Assembly: GCF_048820895.1 (NCBI RefSeq)
Contig: NZ_JBMERQ010000003.1
Location: 124,001 to 188,000 of the forward strand
DNA: 64,000 bases
From: Cribrihabitans_A neustonicus
Lineage (GTDB): Bacteria > Pseudomonadota > Alphaproteobacteria > Rhodobacterales > Rhodobacteraceae
Reading direction: 5' to 3'
A program made the translations under genes and the position numbers. Positions within the stretch are counted from its first letter, which is position 1. Each line of letters begins with the position of its first letter. Positions 8,414-17,002 of the stretch are shown piece after piece. The notes under the pieces were generated by a model. The model was not told the DNA's origin. It saw only the letters and a list, made by a program, of their open reading frames with translations, and did no database searches.

Positions 8414-9048
8414 TCGAGACCTTCGGCTATAGCCCCGGCGCAGGCATCGCCCGTACGGAGCTGCACCTTGCCCGGATGGCAACCTCGGCGTCCTCCTTTG
8501 GAATGCCCTTCGATCAGGCCGCGGCTCAGGCGCAGATGGCATCGGTGCAAGGCGAGGCTCCGCTGCGCTGCCGGATGACCCTGGCCAGAGACGGAACACT
8601 GGCGCTGGAAACCGCACCGATGCCCGCGCCTGCTAATCTTTGGCACTTTGCCATCGCACCCGAACGTCTCGATCCTGCCGACCCGTTCCTGCGCCACAAG
8701 ACCACCCGCCGCGCGCTCTACGACCGGGCGCGGGCACATCTCGCCGCGGGTGTCGACGAGTTGGTCTTCCTCAACACCCGCGGAGAGGTCTGCGAGGGCA
8801 CGATCACCAACATAATCATCGCCGCGCCGGACGGCCCGCGGCTGACCCCGCCGATGTCCTCGGGCTGCCTGCCCGGCGTCTTCCGGCAAAGCTGCCTCGA
8901 TGCCGGGGCCCTGCGGGAAGCGGTGCTGACCCCCGCGGATCTGGCGGAGGCCTCCGGCATCTGGCTCACCAACGCCCTGCGCGGCGCGATCTCGGCCACG
9001 TGGCATGAAGACTGCGCAGTCCTGCAGAAGTTTCGCCACCGCCGGTAA
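8326..9048 (+). CDS. pabC: Class IV aminotransferase, likely aminodeoxychorismate lyase
   Basis: PLP-dependent fold-type IV protein of 240 residues; next to pabB the probable reaction is release of p-aminobenzoate from aminodeoxychorismate. Family features are HKTTRRALYDRA (Lys region), GVDELVFLNTRGEVCEGTITNI (Glu and cofactor-contact block) and SGCLPGVFRQ. The start at 8326 has an excellent GAGGAGG 5 bases upstream and lies inside the last 88 bases of pabB, a long overlap suggesting translational coupling. A branched-chain or D-amino-acid aminotransferase role is possible from the fold alone, but context favours PabC. Confidence 0.85.
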   Translation: MESPLCRSDSRSRDTGLSDAAAADPAFRLIETFGYSPGAGIARTELHLARMATSASSFGMPFDQAAAQAQMASVQGEAPLRCRMTLARDGTLALETAPMPAPANLWHFAIAPERLDPADPFLRHKTTRRALYDRARAHLAAGVDELVFLNTRGEVCEGTITNIIIAAPDGPRLTPPMSSGCLPGVFRQSCLDAGALREAVLTPADLAEASGIWLTNALRGAISATWHEDCAVLQKFRHRR

Positions 9049-9450
9049 CACCAATCCGAGCCCTCCCGCGGACGCGCGCAGCCCGGCTGAGGCCGGGCAG
9101 CCCTTGCCCTTTGGGCCCGGCAGCGCGCCTGCGGCGCGCTGCGGCGGCGCTTCCGCTGGCTGGTTCATGCGCGCTGCCCGGTGCCAAGCGCCGCCCGCGC
9201 CCCGCGCCAGCGGCAGGACGCGGCCGGCTGCGGGAGCGCTCCGCTCGATACCTGCCGGAGTACCTGGACACCGCCCCAGCCAGCCTGAAACAGCCGCTGA
9301 GCGCGGCGGAACCGCCCAGTTTGCTTGACAAGCGGGCCGCAACCTTGTGTATCGGCCCGGACGTATTTCACGCCGCGCCCGCGCGCCCCCGGATGACTGC
9401 CGGATCGCGGCCTGCCCGAACACTCGACCCGTATAGCGAAAGGTCACCCC
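9049..9450. other. Intergenic region, hairpin-dense, ending in the aspS promoter
   Basis: No supported gene. The left half holds strong GC-rich hairpins: GCCCGGC-TGAG-GCCGGGC at 9081-9098 and GCAGCGCGCC-TGC-GGCGCGCTGC at 9120-9142. They may terminate pabC or belong to an intergenic repeat, but lack a T-run. The right half carries the putative aspS promoter. Confidence 0.5.
9325..9353 (+). promoter_or_regulatory. Putative aspS promoter
   Basis: Consensus -35 TTGACA, 17-bp spacer, weak -10 TGTATC, about 100 bases upstream of the aspS start codon. Confidence 0.5.
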
Positions 9451-11229
9451 ATGCACGCTTACCGCAGCCACACCTGCGCTGAACTGACCAAATCCAACGT
9501 CGGCGAGACCGTACGCCTGTCGGGCTGGGTCCACCGCGTCCGCGACCACGGCGGCCTGCTGTTTATCGACCTGCGCGACCACTACGGCATGACCCAGGTG
9601 ATGGCGGACCCGGACAGCCCGGTGTTTGCCGAGATCGAGAAAGTCCGCAGCGAATGGTGCATCCGCATCGATGGCGAGGTGAAGGCGCGGGACGAAAGCC
9701 TGGTCAACCCGAAAATCCCGACCGGCGAGATCGAGGTATTCATCCGCGACATCGAGGTGCTGGGCAAATCCGAGGAACTGCCGCTGATGGTCTTCGGCGA
9801 TCAGGAGTACCCGGAGGAAACCCGCCTGCGCTACCGCTACCTCGACCTGCGCCGCGAAAAGATGCAGAAGAACATGCTGCTGCGTTCGAACATGGTGGCC
9901 TCGATCCGCCGCCGCATGTGGGACATCGGCTTTAACGAATTCCAGACTCCGATCATCACCGCCTCCTCCCCCGAAGGCGCGCGCGACTTCCTGGTGCCGT
10001 CCCGCCTGCACCCGGGGAAGTTCTACGCGCTGCCGCAGGCGCCGCAGCAGTTCAAGCAGCTGATGATGGTCTCTGGCTTTGACAAGTATTTCCAGATCGC
10101 GCCCTGCTTCCGCGACGAGGACCCGCGCGCCGACCGCTCGCCGACCGACTTTTATCAGCTCGACATGGAGATGTCCTTCGTCACCCAGCAGGACGTCTTC
10201 GACACCATCGAGCCGGTAATGAAAGGTGTGTTCGAAGAGTTCGGCGGCGGCCGCAAGGTCGATCAGGTCTGGCCGCAGATCTCCTACCGCGATGCAGCAC
10301 TATGGTATGGCACCGACAAGCCGGACCTGCGCAACCCGATCAAGATGCAGGTCGTCTCCGAGCATTTCCGCGGCTCGGGCTTTGCGATCTTTGCCAAGCT
10401 GCTGGAGCAGGACGGCACCGAAATCCGCGCCATCCCGGCGCCCAAGGGCGGCTCCCGCAAGTTCTGCGACCGGATGAACGCTTTTGCCCAGAAGGAAGGC
10501 CTGCCGGGCATGGGCTACATCTTCTGGCGCGAAGGCACAGAGGGCATGGAGGCGGCCGGCCCGCTCGCCAAGAACATCGGCCCTGAGCGCACCGAGGCGA
10601 TCCGCCAGCAGCTCGGCCTCGGCATTGGCGATGCGGCTTTCTTCCTCGGCGGCAAGCCGAAGAGTTTTGAGACCGTAGCAGGCAAGGCGCGCAACGTGAT
10701 TGGCGAGGAGCTGGGCCTCACCGAGCAGGACCGCTTTGCCTTTGCCTGGATCGTGGACTTCCCGATCTACCAGCAGGACGAGGAGAGCGGGAAGCTCGAC
10801 TTCGACCACAACCCCTTCTCGATGCCGAAGGGCGGGATGGAAGCGCTGGAGGGCGACCCGCTCGCCGTCACCGGCTACCAGTACGACCTCGCCTGCAACG
10901 GCTACGAGCTGGTCTCGGGCGCGATCCGGAACCACAAGCCGGAGATCATGTTCAAGGCCTTCGAAATCGCGGGCTACGGCGAAGAGGAAGTGCGCAAGCG
11001 CTTTGGCGGCATGGTCAATGCCTTCCAGTACGGCGCCCCGCCGCACGGCGGCTGCGCGGCCGGCATCGACCGGATGGTGATGCTGCTGGCGGACGAGGCC
11101 AACATCCGCGAGGTCATCATGTTCCCGATGAACCAGCGCGCCGAGGACCTGATGATGAACGCGCCCTCCGAGCCCGCGCCGGAACAGCTGATGGAGCTGA
11201 ACTTGCGGGTGATCCCCCAGGACCAGTAA
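9451..11229 (+). CDS. aspS: Aspartyl-tRNA synthetase
   Basis: Class II aminoacyl-tRNA synthetase charging tRNA-Asp in the cytoplasm. 592 residues, the usual bacterial length. The order is an N-terminal OB-fold anticodon-binding domain (LSGWVHRVRDHGGLLFIDLR), the class II catalytic core with motif 2 (APCFRDEDPRADR), the bacterial GAD insertion in the middle, and motif 3 (GIDRMVMLL) near the C-terminus. Start ATG 9451 gives the canonical beginning. Discriminating versus Asp/Asn non-discriminating specificity cannot be decided here; it depends partly on whether the genome encodes AsnRS. Single-gene unit with its own promoter and terminator. Confidence 0.98.
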   Translation: MHAYRSHTCAELTKSNVGETVRLSGWVHRVRDHGGLLFIDLRDHYGMTQVMADPDSPVFAEIEKVRSEWCIRIDGEVKARDESLVNPKIPTGEIEVFIRDIEVLGKSEELPLMVFGDQEYPEETRLRYRYLDLRREKMQKNMLLRSNMVASIRRRMWDIGFNEFQTPIITASSPEGARDFLVPSRLHPGKFYALPQAPQQFKQLMMVSGFDKYFQIAPCFRDEDPRADRSPTDFYQLDMEMSFVTQQDVFDTIEPVMKGVFEEFGGGRKVDQVWPQISYRDAALWYGTDKPDLRNPIKMQVVSEHFRGSGFAIFAKLLEQDGTEIRAIPAPKGGSRKFCDRMNAFAQKEGLPGMGYIFWREGTEGMEAAGPLAKNIGPERTEAIRQQLGLGIGDAAFFLGGKPKSFETVAGKARNVIGEELGLTEQDRFAFAWIVDFPIYQQDEESGKLDFDHNPFSMPKGGMEALEGDPLAVTGYQYDLACNGYELVSGAIRNHKPEIMFKAFEIAGYGEEEVRKRFGGMVNAFQYGAPPHGGCAAGIDRMVMLLADEANIREVIMFPMNQRAEDLMMNAPSEPAPEQLMELNLRVIPQDQ

Positions 11230-11254
11230 ACGCCGGATCTTACAGCGATGACCG

Positions 11255-11287
11255 AAGGCCCGGGCCCGCAAGGCCTGGGCCTTTTCT
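11255..11287 (+). terminator. aspS terminator
   Basis: 12-bp stem AAGGCCCGGGCC/GGCCTGGGCCTT with one wobble pair, loop CGCAA, followed by TTTCT, 25 bases after the aspS stop. Confidence 0.85.
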
Positions 11288-11757
11288 GAGCGGGGCTGCC
11301 GCAGGCGCCGATAGCTCGAGTGTGTCCCTATGCCGTGCGGGGAAGCCTCCGCAGCGGAGACAGCTGGTACATGTTTCTGGTTCACTCTCCAGCGTGGAAC
11401 AAGGCCGCCAGGCCGCTGCGCAATGCTAGCGCATTTCCATGCGGCGGCGATTTGGCCGGGCTGGGTGTTCCCTCGCTCTGGGGCACGAAAGTGGCCGGAA
11501 AGAATTTCCAATTGGGCCGCTTCGGATCGCCCCCGGCGCCCGCCGGCAATGCGGGGCTCGCCGCGACGTCCCGGACTGGGAAAAATCCGGACCGGTAAAC
11601 TCGGGTTTCCGATCCCGTTCTGGGCACCTGAAAATGGCTCCGCCAAACTGCGACGGAAGCGGCGGCATTCTGCGTATCACCAGAGATTGTGCTGTGGAGC
11701 CCGGCGGCATTGCGGTAGGCTGACCACGCGACGGCGACAGCAAGGGAGAGCGGGAAA
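11288..11757. other. 470-base intergenic region with no supported gene
   Basis: Short open frames occur on both strands, but none has a ribosome site, recognisable composition or homology I know. The last 20 bases carry a ribosome site (GGGAGAG) for the DUF1800 gene. It may hold that operon's promoter or the remains of a lost gene. Confidence 0.4.
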
Positions 11758-13152
11758 ATGGCTTTTGACGCGGAACTGGCGGCCCTTCGCTTCGGCACCG
11801 GCCTGTCTCCCGATCTCGCCCCGCCGGCCTCCGCGGGCGCGATGCTGTCGGCGCTTGAAGGACCGGACCGCATGGCAGAACGCTTCCCGGTGCCAGGTCT
11901 GGATGACGCACTGGAGACCAGCCGGGAGTACGTCCGGCTGCGGCGAAAGATGGTGAAATTGCGCGATCAGCCGGGCTATGAGAGCGCCAGGAAAACTTTT
12001 CGCAGCTTCCGCCGCGAGCAGGCACACATGCGTCTGGACTGGCACCGCCAGCGCCTGTTGCGCTGGAGCCGGGCCGAGGAAGGCTTCCGGGAGCGGCTGA
12101 CGCTGTTCTGGGCCGACCACTTCACCGCGCAGGGCAAGGCCGGCGCTTTTCGCCACCTCGCGGCGCCCTACGCCGAAAGCGTGATCCGTCCGCATTTGGC
12201 GGCACGCTTCGAAGACATGCTGAGCGCGGCCGTGACGAGTCCCCTGATGCTGCACTACCTGGATCAGAACCGTTCGGCCGGGCCGGGCAGCCGCCGGGCT
12301 GAGCGCGCGAGCAGTTCGGGCCGCACCGCCGGGCTGAACGAGAACCTGGCGCGCGAGGTTCTGGAGCTGCATACGCTGGGCGTGGGCGGGCCTTATACCC
12401 AGGACGACGTGCGCCAGCTGGCGGAGCTGTTCACCGGGCTCACCTATACCGCGAAGGAGGGCTTTACCTATCAGCGCGGCATGGCTGAGCCGGGGGCGGA
12501 AATCATTCTGGGCCGGAGCTATGGCGGCGGGCGGCCGCAGCTGGAGCAGGTGCTGGAGGCGCTGCGCGATCTGGCCCGCCACCCTGCTACCGCCCGCCAC
12601 CTGGCGCGGAAACTGGCCGTGCATTTCCTCTCGGACCAGCCGCCGGACGCGCTTGTTCAGCATTTGGAGGGGCGCTACCTCGACACCGGCGGCGACCTGC
12701 CGCAGGTCTACGCCGCGCTGCTGGAACATCCCTCCGCCTGGCAGCCGGAGCTCATGAACGTGAAGCCCCCCTTCGATTTCATTGCCTCGGCCTGCCGCGC
12801 CCTCGGTGTGTCCGAGGCCGGGCTGGCAGCTCTGAAGCGGGGGCAGGTGCGCAGGCTGCTGCTGGCGCCGCTCACGGTGATGGGCCAGCGCTGGGAGTTC
12901 TCTTCCGGACCGGACGGCTGGCCCGAAGCGGACAGTGCATGGATCACCCCGCAGGCCCTGGCGGCGCGGCTGCGCTGGAGCATGAGTGCACCGCGCCGCC
13001 TGTTAGAGCCGCTGCCCGACCCGCGCGTCTTTGCCGAAGCCGCTTTGGGACAATATGCCGGGCCGCGGGTGGAGTTTGCCGCCCGCGCCGCCGAAACCGA
13101 AAGCGAGGGCGTCGGCCTGGTCCTCGCGTCGCCTGCTTTCCAGCGCCGGTAA
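11758..13152 (+). CDS. DUF1800 family protein
   Basis: 464-residue member of the DUF1800 family, function unknown, usually encoded beside a DUF1501 protein as here. Recognisable family blocks are LTLFWADHFT, SPLMLHYLDQN, NENLAREVLELHTLGVGG and YTQDDVRQLAELFTGLTY, then HPATARHLARKLAVHF. No N-terminal signal peptide is obvious; the protein starts MAFDAELAALRFGTGLS. The ribosome site is GGGAGAG. The stop is followed 14 bases later by the DUF1501 start, so the two are almost certainly co-transcribed. The literature associates the pair with large secreted or surface systems in some phyla; that is not shown here. Confidence 0.9.
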   Translation: MAFDAELAALRFGTGLSPDLAPPASAGAMLSALEGPDRMAERFPVPGLDDALETSREYVRLRRKMVKLRDQPGYESARKTFRSFRREQAHMRLDWHRQRLLRWSRAEEGFRERLTLFWADHFTAQGKAGAFRHLAAPYAESVIRPHLAARFEDMLSAAVTSPLMLHYLDQNRSAGPGSRRAERASSSGRTAGLNENLAREVLELHTLGVGGPYTQDDVRQLAELFTGLTYTAKEGFTYQRGMAEPGAEIILGRSYGGGRPQLEQVLEALRDLARHPATARHLARKLAVHFLSDQPPDALVQHLEGRYLDTGGDLPQVYAALLEHPSAWQPELMNVKPPFDFIASACRALGVSEAGLAALKRGQVRRLLLAPLTVMGQRWEFSSGPDGWPEADSAWITPQALAARLRWSMSAPRRLLEPLPDPRVFAEAALGQYAGPRVEFAARAAETESEGVGLVLASPAFQRR

Positions 13153-13166
13153 CAGGAGTTCCGATA

Positions 13167-14384
13167 ATGCAGCTGACCCGCCGCGCCTTGCTTGCCCGCT
13201 CCGCCGCCCTTGGCTGTTCCTTGGCGGCGAGCCCCTTGGTCACCCCGGTGAGCTTTGCCGCCGCGCCCTGGGACACCCGGCTTGTGGTGATCATCCTGCG
13301 CGGCGGCATGGACGCGCTCGACGTGGTGCAACCCTATGGCGACCCGCATTTCGCAGGTTTACGCCCGACGCTGCAGAGCGGCCCGGGCGCAGGCGCCGCG
13401 GATCTCGATGGCTTTTTCGCCCTGCACCCCGGCCTTGCACCGCTGATGCCGCTCTGGCGCAAGGGAGAGCTTGGCTTCGTGCAGGCGGTTTCCACCCCCT
13501 ACCGAGACCGGCGCAGCCATTTCGACGGGCAGGACCTGCTCGAGGCCGGTACCGCCGGGCTGGGGCAGGCCGATGGCGGCTGGCTGAACCGCTTCCTGCA
13601 GCAGATACCCGGGGTCGAGCCGCGCACTGCCTTTGCCATTGGCCAGGAGCGGATGCTGCTCTTGGAGGGCGCGGCGCCGGTGGCGGAATGGGCACCGGGC
13701 GCGAGCCTTGCGATGAGCCCGCAGGCGGAACGGCTGGCGGCGCTGCTGATGGAAGACGACCCGCTCTTTCACGCCGCGCTCAACGAGGCGCTGGACCTGA
13801 CCCGCGCTGATCCCGGCTTCGGTCTGGACGGCACGGAAGACGAGGACGCGATGGCGGAGATGAGCATGATGCAGATGCCGGCTGGCAAGGCGCATCAGCA
13901 GGTGGCGGACTACGCCGCCGCGCAGCTGCGCGGCGACACGCGGATCGCTGCCTTCTCGATCAACGGCTGGGACACGCACAGCCGCCAGGCGAACGCGCTG
14001 AAGGGGGCGCTGGGGCGGCTTTCGGAGACCATCCTCAGTCTGCAAAGCGGCGTCGGGGCGAAGATCTGGGGCAAGACTGCGGTGGTGGCGGTGACCGAGT
14101 TCGGCCGCACCGTGCGCGAGAACGGTACCGGCGGCACCGATCACGGCACCGGCGGCGCGATGCTGCTTGCGGGCGGCGCTATCCGCGGCGGCCGGGTGCT
14201 CGGGCGCTGGCCCGGGCTGGCGGAGGCCGATCTCTACGACCGCCGCGACCTGATGCCGACGGATGACCTGCGCCGCCAGCTCGCCTGGCTGCTGCACGGG
14301 CTGGCTGGCGCCACGCAGGGCGATCTGGAACGCAAGGTGTTTCCCGGCCTGTCGATGGGAGGAAATCCGGGACTTCTGCTGTAG
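13167..14384 (+). CDS. DUF1501 family protein, Tat-exported
   Basis: 405 residues. The N-terminus MQLTRRALLARSAALG is a twin-arginine signal peptide, so the protein should be exported folded, probably with a metal. The body matches DUF1501, an alkaline-phosphatase/sulfatase-like fold family: LVVIILRGGMDALDVVQPYG, YRDRRSHFDGQDLLE, GWDTHSRQ, VVAVTEFGRTVRENG and TDHGTGGAMLLAGG. The His/Asp-rich motifs look like metal ligands. AGGAG lies 8 bases upstream of ATG 13167. It is the second gene of the DUF1800-DUF1501 pair and converges with the small membrane gene at 14407. Enzyme substrate unknown. Confidence 0.9.
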   Translation: MQLTRRALLARSAALGCSLAASPLVTPVSFAAAPWDTRLVVIILRGGMDALDVVQPYGDPHFAGLRPTLQSGPGAGAADLDGFFALHPGLAPLMPLWRKGELGFVQAVSTPYRDRRSHFDGQDLLEAGTAGLGQADGGWLNRFLQQIPGVEPRTAFAIGQERMLLLEGAAPVAEWAPGASLAMSPQAERLAALLMEDDPLFHAALNEALDLTRADPGFGLDGTEDEDAMAEMSMMQMPAGKAHQQVADYAAAQLRGDTRIAAFSINGWDTHSRQANALKGALGRLSETILSLQSGVGAKIWGKTAVVAVTEFGRTVRENGTGGTDHGTGGAMLLAGGAIRGGRVLGRWPGLAEADLYDRRDLMPTDDLRRQLAWLLHGLAGATQGDLERKVFPGLSMGGNPGLLL

Positions 14385-14406
14385 TGCTGGAGTTTCGGGC
14401 TGCCGC

Positions 14407-14547
14407 CTAGCGTTCCGGCGGGTGCAGGATAAGCGGACGGCTGGCCGCGCGGCGGCGGTTGCGCCGGATGCCGCGCGCCTCGTGCCAGGCCTGGGCATAG
14501 AGTACGATGGCAAGCGCCGCGAGGGTGGTCAGGACCGTCTCGATCAT
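14407..14547 (-). CDS. 46-residue single-TM protein coupled to the response regulator
   Basis: Short product beginning MIETVLTTLAALAIVLYAQA: one N-terminal membrane helix, then a strongly basic tail (ARGIRRNRRRAASRP), the charge pattern of an N-out/C-in anchor. Its ATG begins one base after the stop of the receiver-domain gene, so translation is probably coupled. No homologue is recognised. It could be an accessory membrane partner of the regulator; this is inference from position only. The weak independent ribosome site keeps confidence moderate. Confidence 0.5.
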   Translation of the reverse strand: MIETVLTTLAALAIVLYAQAWHEARGIRRNRRRAASRPLILHPPER

Positions 14548-14548
14548 C

Positions 14549-15268
14549 TCAGATCGCCGCCGGGCGCTGCAATCGTTCCTGGACCAGCCCGGTGATGGCG
14601 GCGGTATCGCGGGCCAGCGGCCCGCCGTCCTGCCGTGCCTGCGCCAAGCGGTCGGCGGCATCGGCCAGCGGCCGGTCCCCGGCGCTGCGGGCAACCCCGC
14701 CCAGAAATTGAGCGATGTAGTCAAGTGCCGCGCCGCCCTGCGATTCGCTCAGCACGTCGGCGGCGTGGGCCATGTCGTCACGGAAAGCGAGCAGGTCCGG
14801 CTCCACCGTCTCGTCCTCCAGTGCGCGCGGGCCGGCCAGCTCGCGGCCGGGCGGCATGCAGGTCAGGATTGCCTGCTGGAAGGCGGCGAGTGAGGTGATC
14901 GGCTTGGTCAGGAACCCGGCGGCACCGGCCTCCAGCGCGGCCTCCTCCAGCGCGGGATCGCCGGAGAGTGCCAGAATCACGCCGGGGCGGGGGCTTGCGT
15001 CCATCAGTTCCCGGATCAGATCCAGACCGGAGCCGTCCGGCAGGCCGAGATCGGCGATCAGCACCGAGGGGCGGTAGGTCTGCAGGTGGCGGCGCGCCGA
15101 TTTCAGGCAGTCCGCGCGGCGGATGCGGGCGCCGCTGCGCAGGCACAGCAGGCGCAGCGCCTCGCAGGCGAAGCGGCTGTCCTCGACCACGAGGATGGTC
15201 AGCCCGAGCAGCGGGCGGCGGGTGGTCGGCAAACGCTGTGCCGCGGCAAACAAGTCCAAATCGTCCAT
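14549..15268 (-). CDS. Response regulator with receiver domain and helical C-terminus
   Basis: 239 residues. A CheY-like receiver spans about residues 23-135 with acidic pair Glu29/Asp30, phospho-acceptor Asp73 (LIADLGLPDGSG), Ser102 and Lys122 (FLTKP). The C-terminal 100 residues are predicted helical, Ala/Asp/Leu-rich, and show no DNA-binding, GGDEF, EAL or kinase motif; a degenerate HPt-like or protein-interaction domain is possible. ATG 15268 is used because AAGGAG lies 10 bases upstream; a TTG nine bases earlier is too close to the ribosome site. No histidine kinase is adjacent. Followed directly by a membrane micropeptide gene. Confidence 0.85.
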   Translation of the reverse strand: MDDLDLFAAAQRLPTTRRPLLGLTILVVEDSRFACEALRLLCLRSGARIRRADCLKSARRHLQTYRPSVLIADLGLPDGSGLDLIRELMDASPRPGVILALSGDPALEEAALEAGAAGFLTKPITSLAAFQQAILTCMPPGRELAGPRALEDETVEPDLLAFRDDMAHAADVLSESQGGAALDYIAQFLGGVARSAGDRPLADAADRLAQARQDGGPLARDTAAITGLVQERLQRPAAI

Positions 15269-15433
15269 AACAAACAAGCTCCTTGCGGGGTCTCCGTGCA
15301 GGTCAGATCCGACGCTAGGGATTCGAGGCTAATTCCGGGTTAACGGCAGGTCCCGTGCGAATTGGCGCACTTGCCCGCGTCGCGGCTGCCGCGCATAAGC
15401 GTGGGAGGAATGACAGTGAAAGGAGCCCCCGTC

Positions 15434-15838
15434 ATGATTGGACGCCTGAACCACGTTGCCATTGCCGTGCCCGACCTGGAGGCGGCCTCGGCCCAGTACC
15501 GCGACGCACTTGGCGCCAATGTGGGCGCCCCGCAGGACGAGCCGGATCATGGCGTGACGGTGGTCTTCATCGAGCTGCCCAATACCAAGATCGAGCTGCT
15601 CTATCCGCTGGGGGAGAACTCGCCGATCGCGGGCTTCCTGGAGAAGAACCCCGCGGGCGGCATTCACCACGTCTGCTACGAAGTGGAGGACATCCTGGCC
15701 GCGCGCGACCATCTGCAGGCGCAAGGCGCGCGGGTGCTGGGCTCGGGCGAGCCCAAGATCGGCGCTCACGGCAAACCGGTGCTGTTCCTGCATCCGAAGG
15801 ATTTCAACGGCTGCCTGGTGGAACTCGAACAGGTTTGA
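15434..15838 (+). CDS. mce: Methylmalonyl-CoA epimerase
   Basis: Small cytoplasmic metalloenzyme interconverting (2R)- and (2S)-methylmalonyl-CoA, needed for propionyl-CoA assimilation and the ethylmalonyl-CoA route. 134 residues, the normal length. It is a vicinal-oxygen-chelate fold with metal ligands in LNHVAIAVPD (His), IHHVCYEVED (His) and the C-terminal GCLVELEQ (Glu). AGGAG lies 8 bases before ATG 15434. The MeaB GTPase of the same pathway is at 45.8 kb; the mutase is not in the window. A GC-rich hairpin separates it from the DUF1467 gene downstream. Confidence 0.95.
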   Translation: MIGRLNHVAIAVPDLEAASAQYRDALGANVGAPQDEPDHGVTVVFIELPNTKIELLYPLGENSPIAGFLEKNPAGGIHHVCYEVEDILAARDHLQAQGARVLGSGEPKIGAHGKPVLFLHPKDFNGCLVELEQV

Positions 15839-15853
15839 GGCTAGAAGCGTCCT

Positions 15854-15875
15854 GCCCCGCCGGCCGGGGCGGGGC
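15854..15875 (+). other. GC-rich hairpin between mce and DUF1467 gene
   Basis: GCCCCGCC-GGCCGG-GGCGGGGC, a perfect 8-bp stem without a T-run. It may attenuate or stabilise the transcript; the downstream gene starts 20 bases later. Confidence 0.4.
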
Positions 15876-15895
15876 AACAGCAAGGGGTCTGCGCC

Positions 15896-16171
15896 ATGGG
15901 CATCACTTCCGGTCTGGTTCTATACGCGGTGATCTGGTTCCTCACCTTCCTGGTGGTGATCCCGATCCGGCTGGAGACGCAGGGCGACCGGGGCGAGATC
16001 GTGCCTGGCACCCACGCGGGCGCACCGGAGACACACCACTTGAAGCGCAAGGCCTGGATCACCACAGGCGTTGCGGCGCTGCTCTGGGCGGTCATTGCCG
16101 GGATCATCCTCTCCGGCGTGATTTCGGTCAATGATTTCGACTGGATGGACATGATGCCCGATCCCGAGTGA
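15896..16171 (+). CDS. DUF1467 family membrane protein
   Basis: 91 residues with two membrane helices (SGLVLYAVIWFLTFLVVIPI and a second around residues 55-75), separated by a hydrophilic loop containing RGEIVPGTHAGAPE. The pattern matches DUF1467, a small alphaproteobacterial inner-membrane family of unknown function, often found beside methylmalonyl-CoA epimerase. It lies 57 bases downstream of mce, probably the same transcript. Length and start are typical. Confidence 0.85.
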   Translation: MGITSGLVLYAVIWFLTFLVVIPIRLETQGDRGEIVPGTHAGAPETHHLKRKAWITTGVAALLWAVIAGIILSGVISVNDFDWMDMMPDPE

Positions 16172-16309
16172 TCCGGGTATTCGATCAAACTAGCAGAAAA
16201 CTAGTTCTCCCGCCCGGCGCCGGAGGCATCAAAGATGCCGCCGCACCCGTTGGGCCTGGCGCCGCGCGGACGCGCGGCGCGGGGTGGCCTTGCGAGCGCT
16301 CCGCTGAAC

Positions 16310-17002
16310 TCAGCCGCGGCGGTTGAGGCTGTGAAAGATGTGGGTGAAGGTGGCCGCACCGAGGATCGGCACCAGCAGATTCAGCACCGGGATCGACAGC
16401 GGCATCGCCATCAGCGTGCCGGCTGCCCAAATAGTGCCCGCGTGGCGGCGGCGCATCCGCTTGGCTTCCACCGTGCCGATGCGGCGGGCGGCGGCGACGG
16501 TGAAATATTCCCGCCCCAGCAAAAAGCCGTTCAGACCCCAGAAGATAAAGGGGGCCGCGGGCGGGAACATCAGATAGAAGACCAGCGCCAGAATGTTGGC
16601 GCCGATCAGCACACCGAGGAAGTTCACCGTGTCCTTCACCGCGTCCCAGACCGGCACGCTGTTCGCGGGCGGCAGGGCGGGATAGTGCTTGTCCTCCACC
16701 GCCTGGGCGACCTGGTCGAGGAACATCGAGGTGATCGCGGAGGCGACCGGCACCATCAGGAATACCGACAGGAGCAGCATCACCAGGAGCGAGCCCGCCG
16801 ACACCAGATCATCCAGCCAGGTGACCTCGCCAATAAGCGGCAGGGTGGCTTCCGGGCCGACCAGCCACTGGATCAGCGCGAGGAAGGCGGCATAGGCCGC
16901 CACCAGGAGCGCCACTGTGAGCGCGAGGCCCAGGAACAGCACGCGGCGGAAGCGGGGATCGCCGGTCTGGCCCAGGGTCTTGAAGAAGGCGTCGAAAATC
17001 AT
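16310..17002 (-). CDS. EI24/CysZ-like integral membrane protein
   Basis: 230 residues with several long hydrophobic helices. The segments VFLMVPVASAITSMFLDQVA and FIFWGLNGFLLGREYFTVAA are characteristic of the EI24/CysZ family, whose best-known member is the sulfate permease CysZ. Whether this roseobacterial branch carries sulfate is not known. The ATG at 17002 overlaps the nitroreductase stop in an ATGA arrangement, so the two are coupled. Downstream (16207-16309) are only small hairpins, including GGCATC-AAA-GATGCC at 16225-16239. Confidence 0.8.
   Translation of the reverse strand: MIFDAFFKTLGQTGDPRFRRVLFLGLALTVALLVAAYAAFLALIQWLVGPEATLPLIGEVTWLDDLVSAGSLLVMLLLSVFLMVPVASAITSMFLDQVAQAVEDKHYPALPPANSVPVWDAVKDTVNFLGVLIGANILALVFYLMFPPAAPFIFWGLNGFLLGREYFTVAAARRIGTVEAKRMRRRHAGTIWAAGTLMAMPLSIPVLNLLVPILGAATFTHIFHSLNRRG

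Noticed and set aside
9081..9142. Terminator for the pabC-like gene
   Set aside because: Strong hairpins but no T-run; noted as hairpin-dense spacer instead.
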